A program made the translations under genes and the position numbers. Positions 21,516 to 34,300 of a stretch of 64,000 nucleotides of DNA are shown piece by piece (the first letter of the stretch is position 1; each line of letters starts with the position of its first letter). The notes beneath the pieces were generated by a model. The model was not told the DNA's origin. It did no database searches and saw nothing but the letters and a program-made list of their open reading frames with translations. The DNA is taken from contig NC_065872.1 in NCBI RefSeq assembly GCF_933775445.1, positions 14,508,001-14,572,000 of the forward strand, in the 5' to 3' direction. The DNA is from Argentina anserina. Taxonomy: Eukaryota > Streptophyta > Magnoliopsida > Rosales > Rosaceae.

Positions 21516-21800
21516 GGTTTTTGGTGTATTATGATTCGATAGTTGTAGCTTGTAGGGTTGTCTGGATCCTGCGGTATATATAAGTTGCAGTGCATGTTAC
21601 GCATGGACATAGGCATGTGGCTATTGTTTGAATTTTCATCTATAAAAGTTGTGGTGAAGAACATCTCCACCGGTTCGCTTATGTCAGTGAGTACGTACAG
21701 CGATAGTTGCAGTATACCGATCGACTTGGCGACGATGAATATGCATCCTTCCAGATTGTTTATTCATCAATATGTACTCGCGTCTTATTTGGAGTAGTTT
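21516..21800 (-). promoter_or_regulatory. duplicated 5' flank of CYP81 gene 1
   Basis: About 170 bp upstream of the ATG is near-identical to the region before gene 2 (49807-49990), for example TTATGATTCGATAGTTGTAG and GTTGTGGTGAAGAACATCTC. Beyond that the two flanks diverge. Confidence 0.65.
21575..21583 (-). promoter_or_regulatory. TATA box of CYP81 gene 1
   Basis: TATATATAA-type sequence lies about 60 bp upstream of the ATG. The same box and flanks occur before gene 2, so the core promoter was duplicated with the gene. Confidence 0.6.
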
Positions 21801-21986
21801 ATTTATTTTTGACAAACAAGAACTTGGATTTTTTAGTTTTGTTTTTTGTCTGAATCAAGAACTTGGATTAACAAAAGGTAATTAAATCAGTCCGAAAGAC
21901 CATTCAACAACTTTTGAGGAATTCGAATAGCTACGCACTCATAGACAATGAAATATACATTTGAGGCCATCGTATTTGACTAGAAC

Positions 21987-23888
21987 CAAGGAACAAAATC
22001 TCCCTAATATTTCCGATATATCTTCCGATATCTCCATTTAAAAAAAAACGATATCTTAGGGGTAAATATCTTATTTTTTCCCGTATCTGTGATATTTCTC
22101 CGATAATATAAAATATCTGCGATATTTTTCTGATATTTACGATATATCCGATATATCTTCGATATTTTAGAGAAATATTTAAAAATTTTCACTTAAAAAA
22201 ATTTATCTCAATTTGAGGATGTCTCGGGCTCTCCTTGACCTGGAGTTTTTGATTAATTAATCACCTCAAGCCTCGAGTGATATAAAAAATAAGACTAGAA
22301 GAGTAGTCCTTCAATCGGCTTATTTTATTTTTTCGTAAAAGATATCGAGATGAGCAGTGAAAGTTGAAGTCTTAACTCTTAAAAGTCAAGCCATATCAGT
22401 GACCAGTGCTCTCCTTGACCATGAGGGAATCCAAAATAAAGGGTCACAACATAGTCTCACACTCTCATAAAGGTCATAAGAGAATATCAAGAATTTTAGT
22501 AACAAGTGTTCTCCTCGAGGAATATAGAAAGAGTAGTAATCTTTATCTCCTTGACGCACTATTGGGAAAAGTAAAAAAAACATGAGTCACATTGTAGTCT
22601 TTGTCTCCTAGAAGTTCCCTCATACCTTCATAGATTGTTAGCAACCCGTGAACCCATCATGGAAGGATGATAATACTGAAATTTGACATGCGTATTTTAG
22701 CACAAATGGCTTCCTCTTCTGTTTGTGAAAGAAAGTGGAGTACTTTTGCTCTTATTCATACAAAGCAAAGGAACCGTCTTGCATATCAGAAGTTGGAAAA
22801 ACTCGTATACTACTACTATAGCATGAAGTTACGACTACGTGATAAACGAGCAAAAGATAATGTGATCAATGAAAACAACGATATTGATCTACTTCATGTT
22901 GCTAGTGAACCACTTCATTATGACATTGATCCTCTTCATGATTGGATTATGCATGCACACCTTGATAATGAAAATGGCTACCCTCCTCCACATGTCTTAG
23001 AAAAGGCAACTGATTTTAGAATTGATGTAAACAAGGTATTATCTGATAAAGTTGGAGACTCGAGAGATGATTCTGATAATGCTAGTGTGTGGGGCGGTGT
23101 AGCAACTCCGGATAGTTCAGATAATGATGATGATGGTGGTGGTGGTGGTGGTGGTGGTATTGGTGATGGTAGTGGTGGAAGTCGACAAGGTGGTGGAGAT
23201 ACAAGGTTTGAAAATGAACAATTTTATGTAGGTGGAGAATTTGAGCAGTTTACTTGTGAAAGTAATTTTGATTATGCTACCCAAGATTAGAATCATGGAT
23301 CTAGAGCAGGCGGTCCTGGTGCGCAACAGAAAAATAGGTGCAGGAGGAGGATACGAGGAGTCATTGATGATCAAAATATTACATCTGATGTTAGTTCAAT
23401 TGCCTTAAGTTTTGATTATATCAGTTTAGGCACATAACACAGTGGGATGTCAAACGAATCACATGAAGTCAACTATAAACCTGGTCATCCTATTTACAAT
23501 TATGGTCAGTTCGGAGACGTTTATGATCAATTATCGAGTTTGGTTCATTTTTATTATCCCATTCTTGGAGAAACTGTTAGTAGCTCAAAAGAGATATATG
23601 ACTATCATGTTAACCATTACAATTCGTACTATATGGCTCGTATGTCTTAGGCAAAGTATTGTAGTTTTGTTGACCAACGTGCATCTTTTCAAGCACCTAG
23701 AGCTTCTTTTGGGTACTAGATAAAATTAATAATTGTATTTTGTTTGTATGTAATTCAATAAGAAATAAATAATTTTGGAAGATGAACGATATTTTTTTTC
23801 CAATATCCCCAATATATCTCCGATATATCCGATATCTCCATTTTTCAAAAAAACGATATATCCCCCGATACCGATATTTTGAACCTTG
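21987..23888 (+). mobile_element. hAT element with truncated transposase, 1.9 kb
   Basis: The ends CAAGGAACAAAAT and CAAGGTTCAAAAT (right end reversed) are inverted repeats flanked by an exact 8-bp duplication ACTAGAAC at 21979-21986 and 23889-23896. Subterminal regions are packed with CGATATATC/GATATATCG words. It holds only the 3' end of a transposase gene, so it is non-autonomous. Confidence 0.92.
22685..23290 (+). pseudogene. hAT transposase C-terminus (dimerisation domain) with acidic/Gly tail
   Basis: ILAQMASSSVCERKWSTFAL, then HTKQRNRLAYQKLEKLVYYY and MKLRLRD, is the conserved hAT C-terminal dimerisation motif. An Asp-rich and Gly8 tail follows and ends at a TAG (23288-23290). The BED zinc finger and DDE catalytic parts are missing. 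The tail's GGTGGT microsatellite near 23135 has likely expanded. Confidence 0.85.
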
Positions 23889-23973
23889 ACTAGAACGAAA
23901 AACCAAACAAGTACGTTGAGCATTCTCATTAGAATAGCACAAATTGGAACAACTTGTAATGTCGTCTGGCTAC

Positions 23974-24832
23974 TACGGCCGGGCATGGGACAAGATGGGA
24001 CGGGACGAAACTCATCCCACGTCTCATCTGTTCTTTTGAAACGGGACGAGATCAGGACATGATGAGGGTATTTTAGAATGCATCACCTAATTTCTCAATT
24101 CTCACATACAATTATCATTCAACCTTTTAAGTAATTCAATTATGAATTAACAACATTAAGTCATTTAAATAGACCAAACAGTCCATCACAAACTTAAAAC
24201 ATCAATCCATCACAAACTTAAATATTAAGTTAGTCACAAAACAAACATGAAACATGAAAGAGAGGTACAAACTTAAACATCGATTACATTTGCAACTGGT
24301 ACAAATTTCTCATTTCCTTTTCCTCTTGGAGTTGAAGGTGGACAATTGTTCTTACTTGAAGCAGTGTCCTCATGATTTTCAAAAATGACAAAGAGTCCAA
24401 GAGTAAGTTTCTCAACTAGATATGTACAAAAGTGTATCAGCAGAATGAGTGTAGTTAAAGATGCTACAAGTGACTGTTAGTCAAAACTAAACTCCATTTA
24501 AACATAAAAAAATGAACAATGTAACAAATTGTGTATGAGTTGGTTGCTAATTTAGTAACTACAATTGTTCGAGTATCATAATCTGTGTGGACAGTGAATT
24601 TCATACTAACTTTGATATAGCAACATACCTCTCTACAAGAAATCTAATTCACATACCATCAAATTTAAAGAACAATTATTTTGCGGGACTAAGCGGAATA
24701 TAAATTATTCATCCCACTATTATGAAACATGACAAGATTGAGACGAGACATACGTTTTTAGACCTCCATCTCATCTCGTCCTTATGAATTTCAGAATGGA
24801 ATTAGGATTTCAGCTTTTTATGCCCACTCCTA
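23974..24832. mobile_element. hAT-type MITE, 859 bp
   Basis: It is flanked by exact CTGGCTAC at 23966-23973 and 24833-24840. Ends are TACGGCCGGGCATGGGAC and TAGGAGTGGGCATAAAAAG (right, reversed), of the TAGGGGTGGGCA type common in plant hAT elements. GGGACGGGACGA-type subterminal words occur on both sides. No transposase. It lies only 77 bp from the previous hAT element's TSD. Confidence 0.87.
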
Positions 24833-24840
24833 CTGGCTAC

Positions 24841-25969
24841 ACACCAAAGTAATGTTCACCTGGTTAGCTAGTGACCATGGGATATGCTTAATTCCTGTCA
24901 GATCATCCTACTTTTAATTTGACAGCTAACATTAATTGAGGTCAAACTTAACTAAAATTTTTTGTAATCACTTTTATTTACTATAATCTTCTTTCTCTCG
25001 TCTACCCATACACTCTTCGTCTTCTCAGCTTCTCTTTCTCATTTTCTTCTTGAATTCCAATAATTTCTCCCAAATTTCATCAATTTTGTCCGATCCATAG
25101 AGAATAATCACCCGAGACGGAGACCCAACGCATGAACTTGTCCACTAAGGTTCACCCAATCTCCTCGTCTTTGTGTGAATGGAGACCTAGAATACTTGGT
25201 TAGGAATGAGAGAAATAGAGTTTGTTCCAATTTCTCCTTAATTGGCCGAGTAGAGTCGGCTAGTTTCTCTGTAATATGTTTGGAGAGCGAGTGAGTGAAG
25301 AGGGAGCTGGGCAAAAAGAGTTTGTCAAGAAAGGTAGTTGAATTTCTTAAAGTTTCGAGCCAAAGTTCTGTTCGAATTCTTAGATTCAGTCATATTTCTC
25401 TCATTTTCGTTTTAGATTCTTATGTCATACCTAAATCTGTTGTCTAGCTTGGGAAACTGATTATATGCAGTGAGTTTTAGGTCTGGGTTATTATAGTTGC
25501 AACTTAAGAACATTATTCTTGAGTTTTTGGTGTTCTAATCAATTGTATGATGTTTGTGATTCTTGGGGTCGTGAAGTTTAAATTGTTTATAGGTTTTGAG
25601 ATTGAACATACTATATTCAGATACTCTTTTTGAAGCATTGAAGCTTCATTTTTAACCCAAAAACTTGATTTAAAGGGAGCTGAACCAAATCTAGAAATTC
25701 TGGAAAATTTTCAGAAAAATGATATTTATGCCTTCTTTGAATCGAGTATCTTTCGGCTCATATCTTTGTTTTGAAATCCAAAATTATATCTGAAAACCTC
25801 ATTGTTTAAACTTTCTATATGTTCAGTTGGATTTGGACAATGTTTACTATGCCAAAAGCTTTCCCGAAATAAGCCAATTTTCAGCAAACATGGAAATTTG
25901 GATTTATGTTTATTTTACCACAACTTCAAAAGGTCATAACTTTCTGCTAAAAGCTTTGTTTCTAGATTA
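24841..25969. other. intergenic, no gene recognised
   Basis: Frames are short. CT-rich and TTCTTTCTCTCG-type stretches at 24985-25060 look like a gene leader or degraded transposon leader. No protein similarity seen. It ends at the copia D target site TAAAC (25970-25974). Confidence 0.4.
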
Positions 25970-25974
25970 TAAAC

Positions 25975-26004
25975 AGTAGAATATTATGTAAATATTTTAC
26001 TTTT

Positions 26005-26039
<35 letters not shown>

Positions 26040-26135
26040 CTATTAGGATAATACTTGTATCCCTATATATACCTTTTATATTAGAGAAGAATAATATCAA
26101 AACATTAAACCCATATCATATTCCTAAATTCTACT
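25975..26135 (+). repeat. copia D 5' LTR (161 bp)
   Basis: It begins AGTAGAATATTATG, where the expected TG reads AG. It shares the CTATATATACC and CCTAAATTCTAC blocks with the 3' LTR. A (TA)n expansion at 26009-26038 accounts for its extra length. Confidence 0.85.
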
Positions 26136-26650
26136 TGGCATCATATGTTATTTCAAATTTACACAAAAAAATCTGAATCTCATATCTCACCATAGACCGC
26201 TGCGTATCATCCTTATCGAATCACAAATCCGTGAGTACCTAAAACCTGAATCTCAAAACCCTAGATATCTCACCACCTCTTCACCAAATCGTACTCTCCA
26301 AAATCATGAAAAAAAAAAGCCCCAAACTCCCGTCACAAAGCAAAACGTAGACAAGCAGAGCAGACCATGTCTGCCTTGAAGCCGAGCTGCACACTGGCAA
26401 GCTAAGCCACACTTGAATGACCTTTTTGGTTTTCTGTACCCAATCGGGACCACACCACCATCACATACCAAACTAAATCTCAAGAGTCAAGAGTCAGACC
26501 AAAGAACATCACGTGCAACTTGAATCAAAGTTGGTGGTCCCCACGGAAAATTGAAGAAATCAAACTGTATTTCGGTCTTCTGTGAAAGAATTGAACATAA
26601 TTAACCACCATTAGATCTCCGGATCATGTTGTTCTCTGGCGAAACTAAAT
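26136..26650 (+). other. copia D leader with gag mostly lost
   Basis: The PBS-like sequence TGGCATCATATG is degraded. No gag domain can be read; stops occur in all frames until the zinc knuckle at 26673. Confidence 0.5.
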
Positions 26651-26664
26651 TCATATGCAAACTA

Positions 26665-28384
26665 TCAATGTCCAGTTTGTGGATATTTTGGCCACAATGA
26701 GCAACGGTGTTTTGAAGTAAACAGATATCCTGATTGGTGGGATTTCTCCAAAAAACCACGAAAGGTAGTAGTTGCGACTACTGTAGAAGAAGAGCATGAT
26801 GAGGAGCATTCATCTAATGCCTCCGCTAAGGTATCACAATCATGTATGAATACCAAAGTTATTTTGATTGTTACTTGGATAATTGACACATGTGTGTCGG
26901 ATCACATGAAAAATGACCACATTCTCTTGACAACAATTAAATATTATTCACAAAATTATGTGTCTACTGCTGATGGTACTCGCACTCTGGTTACTAGAGA
27001 AGGTTATGTTGTCTTATCGAATTCCTTAGCCCTTGAATCTGTATAGTTGTTCCGTCATTCACATATAATCTTCTGTCTATTGGTCAGATCATTGAAGCCC
27101 TTGCATGTATTGTCACATTCTATCCGTATTTATGTGTGTTCAAGAAATTTTGACTCAACGGATTCTTAGTTACGGTGTAAAGAAGGGAAAATTGTATTAC
27201 TTGGATTTAATAGAGACTGGAGAGAAACATAAACACCTTTGGGGGCAAGCTAACCAAATTCATGGCGTCAAGAGTGCTAAGGAAACTATATGGTTGTGAC
27301 ATCGTCGTCTTGGACATTTGAATTTTCATTATTTCAAGAAGCTGCAACCTCTGTTGTTTTTGGGTGCCAACGTTTTAGATTTCAATTGCGACATATATGA
27401 ATTAGCTAAGAGCCACCACATATCATATTCATCAAGCTTACACAAAAGCCTAGTTTCTATTCACTTTGATGTTTGGGGTCCTGCAAAAATTCATGCACTT
27501 TGTGACACTCAGTATTTTGTCACTTTTAATGATAATTGTACTCGCATGACTTAGGTGTCTCTTTTGAAGAACAAGAGTGATGCATGTTCCAAATTTAAAG
27601 ATTTTCACAAGATTTTATCCACACAGTATCAACAGACTCGTATTTTCCGATTAGATAATGGTGCAGAATATGTTAATGATCACATGTGCAAATTTACTCA
27701 ATCTCATGGAATCTGACATCAGACCTCAAATACTTATATTCCTCAACAAAATTGAGTGGCTGAACGGAAGAATCAACAATTGTTTGAAGTAGTTCATGCA
27801 TTATTATTTGGTATGAATGGTCCTCGTGAATATTGGGGTGAAGCTATGAAGTCTGTTGCTTTTCTTATTAATCGTACTCCCTCTCGGGTGATTGAGCTTG
27901 AAAATCCTCAGCAACAACTTTACAAAATTCGGTCAGATCCCTCAATCCTAATTTAAAGCCTCGAGTGTTTAGATGCATAGTGTATGCTCATACTCCCAAG
28001 CAACAAGGAAGCAAGCTTGATCTTCATACAAGCAAGTATATTTTTGTGGATTAAGCGGAGTTTCAAAAAAGTTACAGATGTTATGACCCGCTCATTGACA
28101 CAATACATACATTTCTTGACGTTGCATTCAGTGAATATGAACCTTATTTCTCTAATGGAGTTTTTGAGTCTCCTTTCAGGGGGACAAAGTCAATGAAGGA
28201 AACACTCAAAGTTCATTAGAATTTGACCTTTTTTGAAGATATTGAGGCTTTGAAATCAAGATTTGGAGTTGCAATGACTCGTCAATGGATTACTGGAGGA
28301 ACATTGTAGAATGACGCATGTGCCACTAGAAGGGGTCCACAAAACTGCATAAGCAGAATAACGCATCAAGCCATGATACCTAAC
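26665..28384 (+). pseudogene. copia D zinc knuckle, protease and integrase
   Basis: CPVCGYFGHNEQRC (CX2CX4HX4C) is followed by WIIDTCVSDHMKND, where the protease DSGA reads DTCV. Then come the integrase pieces SIHFDVWGPAKIHA, RLDNGAEYVNDH, AERKNQQLFEVVHALLFG and FLINRTPSRVIE. Several in-frame stops. Confidence 0.85.
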
Positions 28385-29038
28385 TAGAGGTGGCAAACGG
28401 GTCGGGCCGGGTTGGCCCGGTTCATTTTATGCGGGCTAAAACCGTGGTCGTGTTGTGTTCGGGCCGACCCATTTGCTTAAACATCAAGCCCGGCCCATGG
28501 CCCATGCCTATGTCATGTCGGACCAAGAAGCAGGTCGGCATGTCTCATTAGCATCATAAGACACAATTACAATAAAAAAATATAATGTAATTAGAATATT
28601 TGTTTTATATAGCTATTTAAAATATTAAAATAAATAAAAATACTACAACATATTATATAATTTTATTTTTAAAACGTTATGTATGTCAAAACAATGACGT
28701 TTTTTCACTACTATGATAATATTTGTGAAATATTATAGTTAAAATAATGAAATAATCAAGTAATTTTAATTTAACACTTATAAAATTTAAGTCTAATAAT
28801 GATAATTGTTTAAATATTTATATAAATAATATAAAAATATGTATTTAACAATTCGGCCCATGAATTTATTGTGCCCGAGCCATGCCAGACTTAAAACGGG
28901 CTCGGGTCGGGTCGGGCCAATAGGCTAAAATATCTCAGCCCGGCCCGGCTTATTATAATAACGAGCTCATGCCGGGCTAATTTTTAACAGGTCGACCCCA
29001 TGCCGGGTTTGGGCTTTTCGGCACATTTGACACCTCTA
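28385..29038. mobile_element. hAT-type MITE in copia D, 654 bp
   Basis: Ends TAGAGGTGGCAAACGGGTCG and TAGAGGTGTCAAATGTGCCG (right, reversed) are clear inverted repeats. Flanks TACCTAAC (28377-28384) and TATCCAAC (29039-29046) match at 6 of 8 positions, an aged 8-bp duplication. GGGCCGGGTTGGCCCGG-type GC-rich ends enclose a very AT-rich core. Confidence 0.85.
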
Positions 29039-29046
29039 TATCCAAC

Positions 29047-30145
29047 CAACAACTTTGAGGCTTAAATGATGAGCCGAGAAGAAATATTAAATGATGAGCC
29101 GACGAGCTGAAAAAAAGGATTAGATGTTGAGTCGACAAGAGTTAAAGGCGAGCTGACGTTTCTGGATGAAGTTGAAAATACGTCTGAACCAACCGGGTCT
29201 TATGCCTGACGCAGACTTGGTCGACGAAACAGATACAAGAACAAGGACACGTGTCGACGAACAAGTGGAATTCATAGTATTTTTTGACAGAGAATAGTGA
29301 TGTTGAGCAGAGTAATCTATATTATATGTCAAACCATAGGTTGTTGAGTCTCATGCTCTTGTTGTTTATCAATTATCCACTTATTCCTAGTGTTATACAT
29401 GATGCATTAGCAGATCTCAAATAGAAACAAGCAATGAATGAAGAACTTAAAGCACTGTAGAAAAACTCAACTTGAGATGTTGTGGCTAAGCCAACTAGAA
29501 AGAAGCCTATCGGGTGTCGTTAGGTGTTTATAGTGAAACTGAATGTTGATGGGAGTATTGACAAGTATAAAGCAAAATTGGTTGCCAATGGATAGACCCG
29601 GTGTTATAGAGTTGATTATGAAGAAACGTTTGCCCCTGTAGCAAAGATTAATACTGTCAAAATTTTGATCTCGAGACTAGCCGCATCGCCAATTTGATAT
29701 GAAGAATACATTCTTGAATATGAACTTAGAAGAAGAGGTGTATATGGACATGCCGGCAGGAGTCAAATATAAGCTTGTGATATTGGCAAGATTTGTAAAT
29801 TGAAGAAATCTTTATATGGTCTGAAGTAGTCCCCTAGAGCTTGGTTTGGAAGATATTCCAAATCAATGAAAGCGTTTGGTTATCAACGAAGCAATTCAGA
29901 TCGTACATTGTTCATTAAGCATAATCAAGGTAAGATCACCGCTCTAATAGTGTATGTGGATGATATGGTTGTCACAGGAGATGATCCAAAAGAGATGGAG
30001 GCTTTACAAAATTATCTCTTAAAAGAGTTTGAGATGAAGGATCTTGGGCAATTGAAGTACTTTCTTGGAAATGAAGTAGCAAGATTGAAGAAGGGAATTT
30101 CTTTGTCTCAACGTAAGTATGTACTTGATTTGTTAACAACAGGAG
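29047..30145 (+). pseudogene. copia D reverse transcriptase, N-terminal two thirds
   Basis: The cleanest stretch, from 29866, shows KAFGYQRSNSDRTLFIKH, ALIVYVDDMVVTGDD with the catalytic YVDD, and LGQLKYFLGNEVARLKKG...QRKYVLDLL. Upstream parts (about 29440-29860) contain stops at expected Gln and Trp codons. The gene is cut at 30145 by a MITE. Confidence 0.87.
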
Positions 30146-30787
30146 TTAGGAGAAAGAAAAAATAAGAACATAGAATTTTCACTATAGTGGAAACCTTCCT
30201 CCAGGTAAAACCACTACGAGACTTTAACGTAGTCTACACGATCAACAATTCACTATGTGATAATCCAGAATACAACACTCGTTCAAGTAGTGTAGTTATA
30301 AACTCACACTTTAAAAACCAACACAATCTACTTGTCCAATATGTTTGATATCAAACTACAATCACAACGAGATAAGCAAGATCTAGTAACACTACATTTT
30401 GTATCAATAACTAGACTGGGCTATAATATGTAGATGCACTCTTCAAGCTATAACAAAAGACTCAACACAAGCTTCTAGTAAGAACCACTTTTTCACAAAG
30501 CACTAAGGCACAAGAGATAAGATCTTTTGAAGGTTGCAACGTTTATATAGAAACTCTCCCCCATAATTGATGCACATATCATGCCATATTAGATCAACAA
30601 AAATAAGGAAAGTTTGACAAAAGATGAAACAAATACCTTGAGATAAGATCAATCACTGATAATGGTAAAATGTTTCTATATACTAAAACATATCCACATA
30701 TTAAGCAGTTTGAAATGGAAACAAGATCAAAGGCAATAAGGCAAAACAAAAGGTCAAATACTTAACTTATTTTGTTTTCTTGGTTCA
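30146..30787. mobile_element. probable MITE, 642 bp, exact 8-bp TSD
   Basis: AACAGGAG occurs on both sides (30138-30145 and 30788-30795). Ends TTAGGAGAAAGAAAAAATAAG-like and TGAACCAAGAAAACAAAATAAG-like (right, reversed) are only loosely inverted. No coding. About 390 bp of RT sequence expected here is absent, so a deletion accompanied or followed insertion. The family is not recognised. Confidence 0.55.
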
Positions 30788-30807
30788 AACAGGAGAACTC
30801 AAATACC

Positions 30808-31160
30808 TTTAGTTAAGTGCTGAAGCTGAATTTCGAGGCATGGCTTATGGAGTGTGTGAGTTGTTATGGATACGAAATGTGTTAAAGGACTTAGGTATCA
30901 AACTCAAGAAGCCTATGGACCTACATTGTGATAACACGTCAGCGATTGAAATTGCTCATAATCTAGTTAAACATGATTAGACTAAACATGTGGAGGTAAA
31001 TCAGTTATTTATCAAATAAAACTTGGACATGAAAGTCATCAGATTCATTTTTGTGTATGTTGAGGATCAATTGTTGAATGTACTTACAAAAGGAGTATTA
31101 AGGAAAGTGTTTGACGATTCAATTGACAAGTTGGGCATGATTGACATTTGTACGCCAAAT
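30808..31160 (+). pseudogene. copia D RNase H
   Basis: AEAEFRGMAYGVCELLWIRN, then LGIKLKKPMDLHCDN, AIEIAHN and TKHVEVNQLFIK are RNase H motifs, ending DKLGMIDICTPN just before the polypurine tract. In-frame stops replace Arg and Glu codons. Confidence 0.85.
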
Positions 31161-31169
31161 TGAGGGGAG
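31161..31169 (+). other. copia D polypurine tract
   Basis: TGAGGGGAG directly precedes the 3' LTR start TGTAGAATATT. Confidence 0.75.
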
Positions 31170-31316
31170 TGTAGAATATTATGTAAATATTTACTTTCCT
31201 TATATGTGTAGATTTCCTATTATGTAAATATCTACTTGTATCTCTATATATACCTCTTATATTGGAGAAGAAGAATATCGAAGCATTAAACTCATATCAT
31301 ATTCCTAAATTCTACA
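31170..31316 (+). repeat. copia D 3' LTR (147 bp)
   Basis: TGTAGAATATTATG ... CCTAAATTCTACA. It shares most of its sequence with 25975-26135 and is followed by the TAAAC duplication. Confidence 0.87.
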
Positions 31317-31321
31317 TAAAC

Positions 31322-34300
31322 TATATACTTTAAGCTTGTAATGCAATCTTTCAATTAGGTCTTAGATCAGTAGATTTTACTTGTCTTGTGTTGATTAAAA
31401 ATAAAGTTAATGTCAGTTAGTTCCTCACTGTTTTAAATTGAGGAAAACATGAATTTTGTTTTTAAAAATGGGTCCTTGAATCAACTGCAATTGAGGTCGT
31501 CAAGTAGTGTTCCTTAGTGTATTTCCTTATATTGTAATTCATGTTTTATATATTTTGGTATGATTATTAAATAGAGCTCTTGATTCACAATTATCATTTG
31601 TCATATAGTCTAAAATGGTAATTTTACTAATTTTTGTTTTATTCATTGTTGTGTATGTGCTTACTCCTTCGGTAAGGTTCCATAGACATTTTTAGTGATC
31701 CTCAAGTCTAGGAGCAAAGTCGGATCTCAAGTTTGCGCTAGAAACTACGAGGTAGGGTTTGATGGGTCATGATGTGTTTATATATGCAATTGTGTGATAT
31801 GCTTGACATTGTTTGATTTAAATGTTAAGTGATAATTGTTGATTGGTTTTAAATCATTTTCTTACATATAAAATTATATATGTTGGGAAAGAATGTGTTT
31901 TTGTTTTGAAATTATATTATAAAGTTACTTTGGAAAACATAAGTTCTAGCTTATAAATATGTGATGCATGAACATACACATTTGTCATTGTGGGAAAGAG
32001 TGAGTTGGAAGTTGAAAGAAGTATGAATGTTGGGATATAAAATTTGTTACTGAAAACCCTTGTGTAGTTGGGTTTATTCATGGGATATCCAAGATCCATG
32101 GTGAACCCACATGTGCACAGATTTGGGAAAAGCAAGCCCCTTCAACTGCGGACACAGATAAAATGATCTTATAGGGTTCCGGGTTTGGGGGCCATGAGGT
32201 TACAAGATATATAACTAACAAAAGAGAAAATTTATGGATTTGAGAGTAAAGATTATATTCATGCATTGTTTACTGGTAATGTGATTTTGTTGTTTGTGTT
32301 TGAAGATAAAATTCTTGTTAGGATTCTAACTAGCCTACTTAAACTAGCTCACCATGTTTATCAAATCCATTGCATGTATGACACTGGACGTGTAGAACAA
32401 AATCGTATGGAAACCTGATATTTTATATTAAGGCTTGCAAATTTTAGTTTTTCCTTGTAACATAAGGTTTAAATAATGAAGTCATTTTGAAAAGAAACAC
32501 TATTCTAGTATGTGTTGTAAATACTTTAAGCGTCATTTTTAAAGAGATTTTAAATACACACTCATAAACTCTTGATACACACCATTATTATTCAATAATT
32601 CATATAAGATTTGCATGTATGTTAAATGACCAAAATATGTACATGTAACAAATCAGAAAATCAAAAATAAATTAAACTATCAAAACTAAGAATTTATTTT
32701 TGGAACAATTAAAATAAAAAAAATTACAAGAAAATTAAAATTAGTATATATTTTGATGGAAAAAACAATCAATTCATTCCTTAATTTTTCTTTTTCAGGA
32801 GTCCAAAACAAGGTAATTCATGAAAAAGAATAATGTTGTTTCATTTCATTAAATTTCATCTTCATACATTCTTAAAAAATAAATGTTCATCTTGTTTAAA
32901 CAATCAATTCAACCGTTTCTTCTTTATATTTTTCATGTTGTTTATCATTTTTATGGTTAAAGAATTTAAAAAAATTGCAATCTATAACGATTCGTATATA
33001 ATTGTTTACTAATCACTGTAAAAAGTAGTCTTGTATAGCTAAAAAGTGGCGAACACATAACAGTCCATAAGTCGGGGCAAATAAATATAGTTTAATTTAT
33101 TTATAGCTTCGCGCAAATACATTTGGGGGGGGGGGTAAGTAAAAAAACAAAAGAGAAATTGGGCAAAAAAAATGGTCGCATTCGAAGAGTTGGTTGTTGA
33201 TTAAAGAAGATTGAATGGAAAATTCAGTAAGGGGATGTAGGAGGAAAAAATCTGTTTAATTTCGATGAAGAAGATTTTAGTTTTTCAATGAAGAAAATAA
33301 AATACAACAGCAACTAAAGCTAAAATCCTAACACCAACTTATACTAGAATTATCAAAACTTCTAAACCAATTAATAGAAGTATGAAGAGAATATGTGAGC
33401 AATCAACAACTAGACACACCAAATTATGAATAATAGCCAACAACAAGTATATAAGAATATATATATATATATATATATATATGCCTTGAAAATTGATTTT
33501 AAAAAAATCCAAGTATCAAAAACTGAGTGGGGTCACCTGCCCACATAGGCCTCCACGTGTGTCCGCCCCTGTAACTAAATAATGAGGTAATTTGTGATTT
33601 TTTTAATTCAAATGTATTTTAGGCTTTTATGTGGTGTATCTAGTAAAAATATTGGAATGGGAATTGAAATAAATAGTGTATTAAAAATGAGTGTATATTA
33701 AGAGGTTTGAGGTATGTATTAAAAATTTCCGTTTTTAAAAGGCTTGTAATATAAAATAAAGGTACAAGCGTTTTGTTTCTTACGTCATGTTGATCTCACT
33801 TAAATTATGGATATTAAATTATCTATAATTAGAGTGTGATTCACGTCTTAAGTAGAGTTTATACCTTTACTCGAGTTGAGGCATGACACTAATTGCTTGA
33901 GTAAACACCAAACCTAGCCATATATGTAATCATCTCAACTTAAAAAATGGTCATTTACAGCGTGCAATGCGCGCTTGAATGACTATTTACAACACGCAAA
34001 AATAGACCGTTAAAAACCGCATCGTAGAATTCTAATTCCGGTATGCATTTGTGCGCCGTAATTAAACTGAATGTGCATCATAGTTTATCACTTACGCCAC
34101 GTTTTGCACGCCGTAGACTATCGTTTATGACTTGATTTGCATGCTTTAAACTTACTATTTATGACGCACTATGCACGTCGTAAATGTCTTTCTAATTAAA
34201 AAAAATCATTTAAATTAAAAGATCTCAATTAATAGCCTGGAAACGTAACAAAATTAAGAGTACAACAAATAAAGGAAACCTTAAATTTTAATATTCCACT

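Larger units (their letters stand above)
25975..31316 (+). mobile_element. Ty1/copia element D, plus strand, degenerate
   Basis: LTRs at 25975-26135 and 31170-31316 are flanked by an exact TAAAC duplication (25970-25974, 31317-31321). Inside, in copia order, are the zinc knuckle, protease, integrase, RT and RNase H. The coding frame has many stops (several TAG/TGA where CAG/CGA/TGG are expected). It contains two DNA transposons (28385-29038, 30146-30787) and has lost the RT C-terminus. Most of gag is missing. Confidence 0.9.

Noticed and set aside
22004..22192. Satellite-like GATATATCG-rich stretch read as an independent repeat
   Set aside because: It is the subterminal part of the hAT element with defined ends and target duplications, mirrored at 23800-23880.
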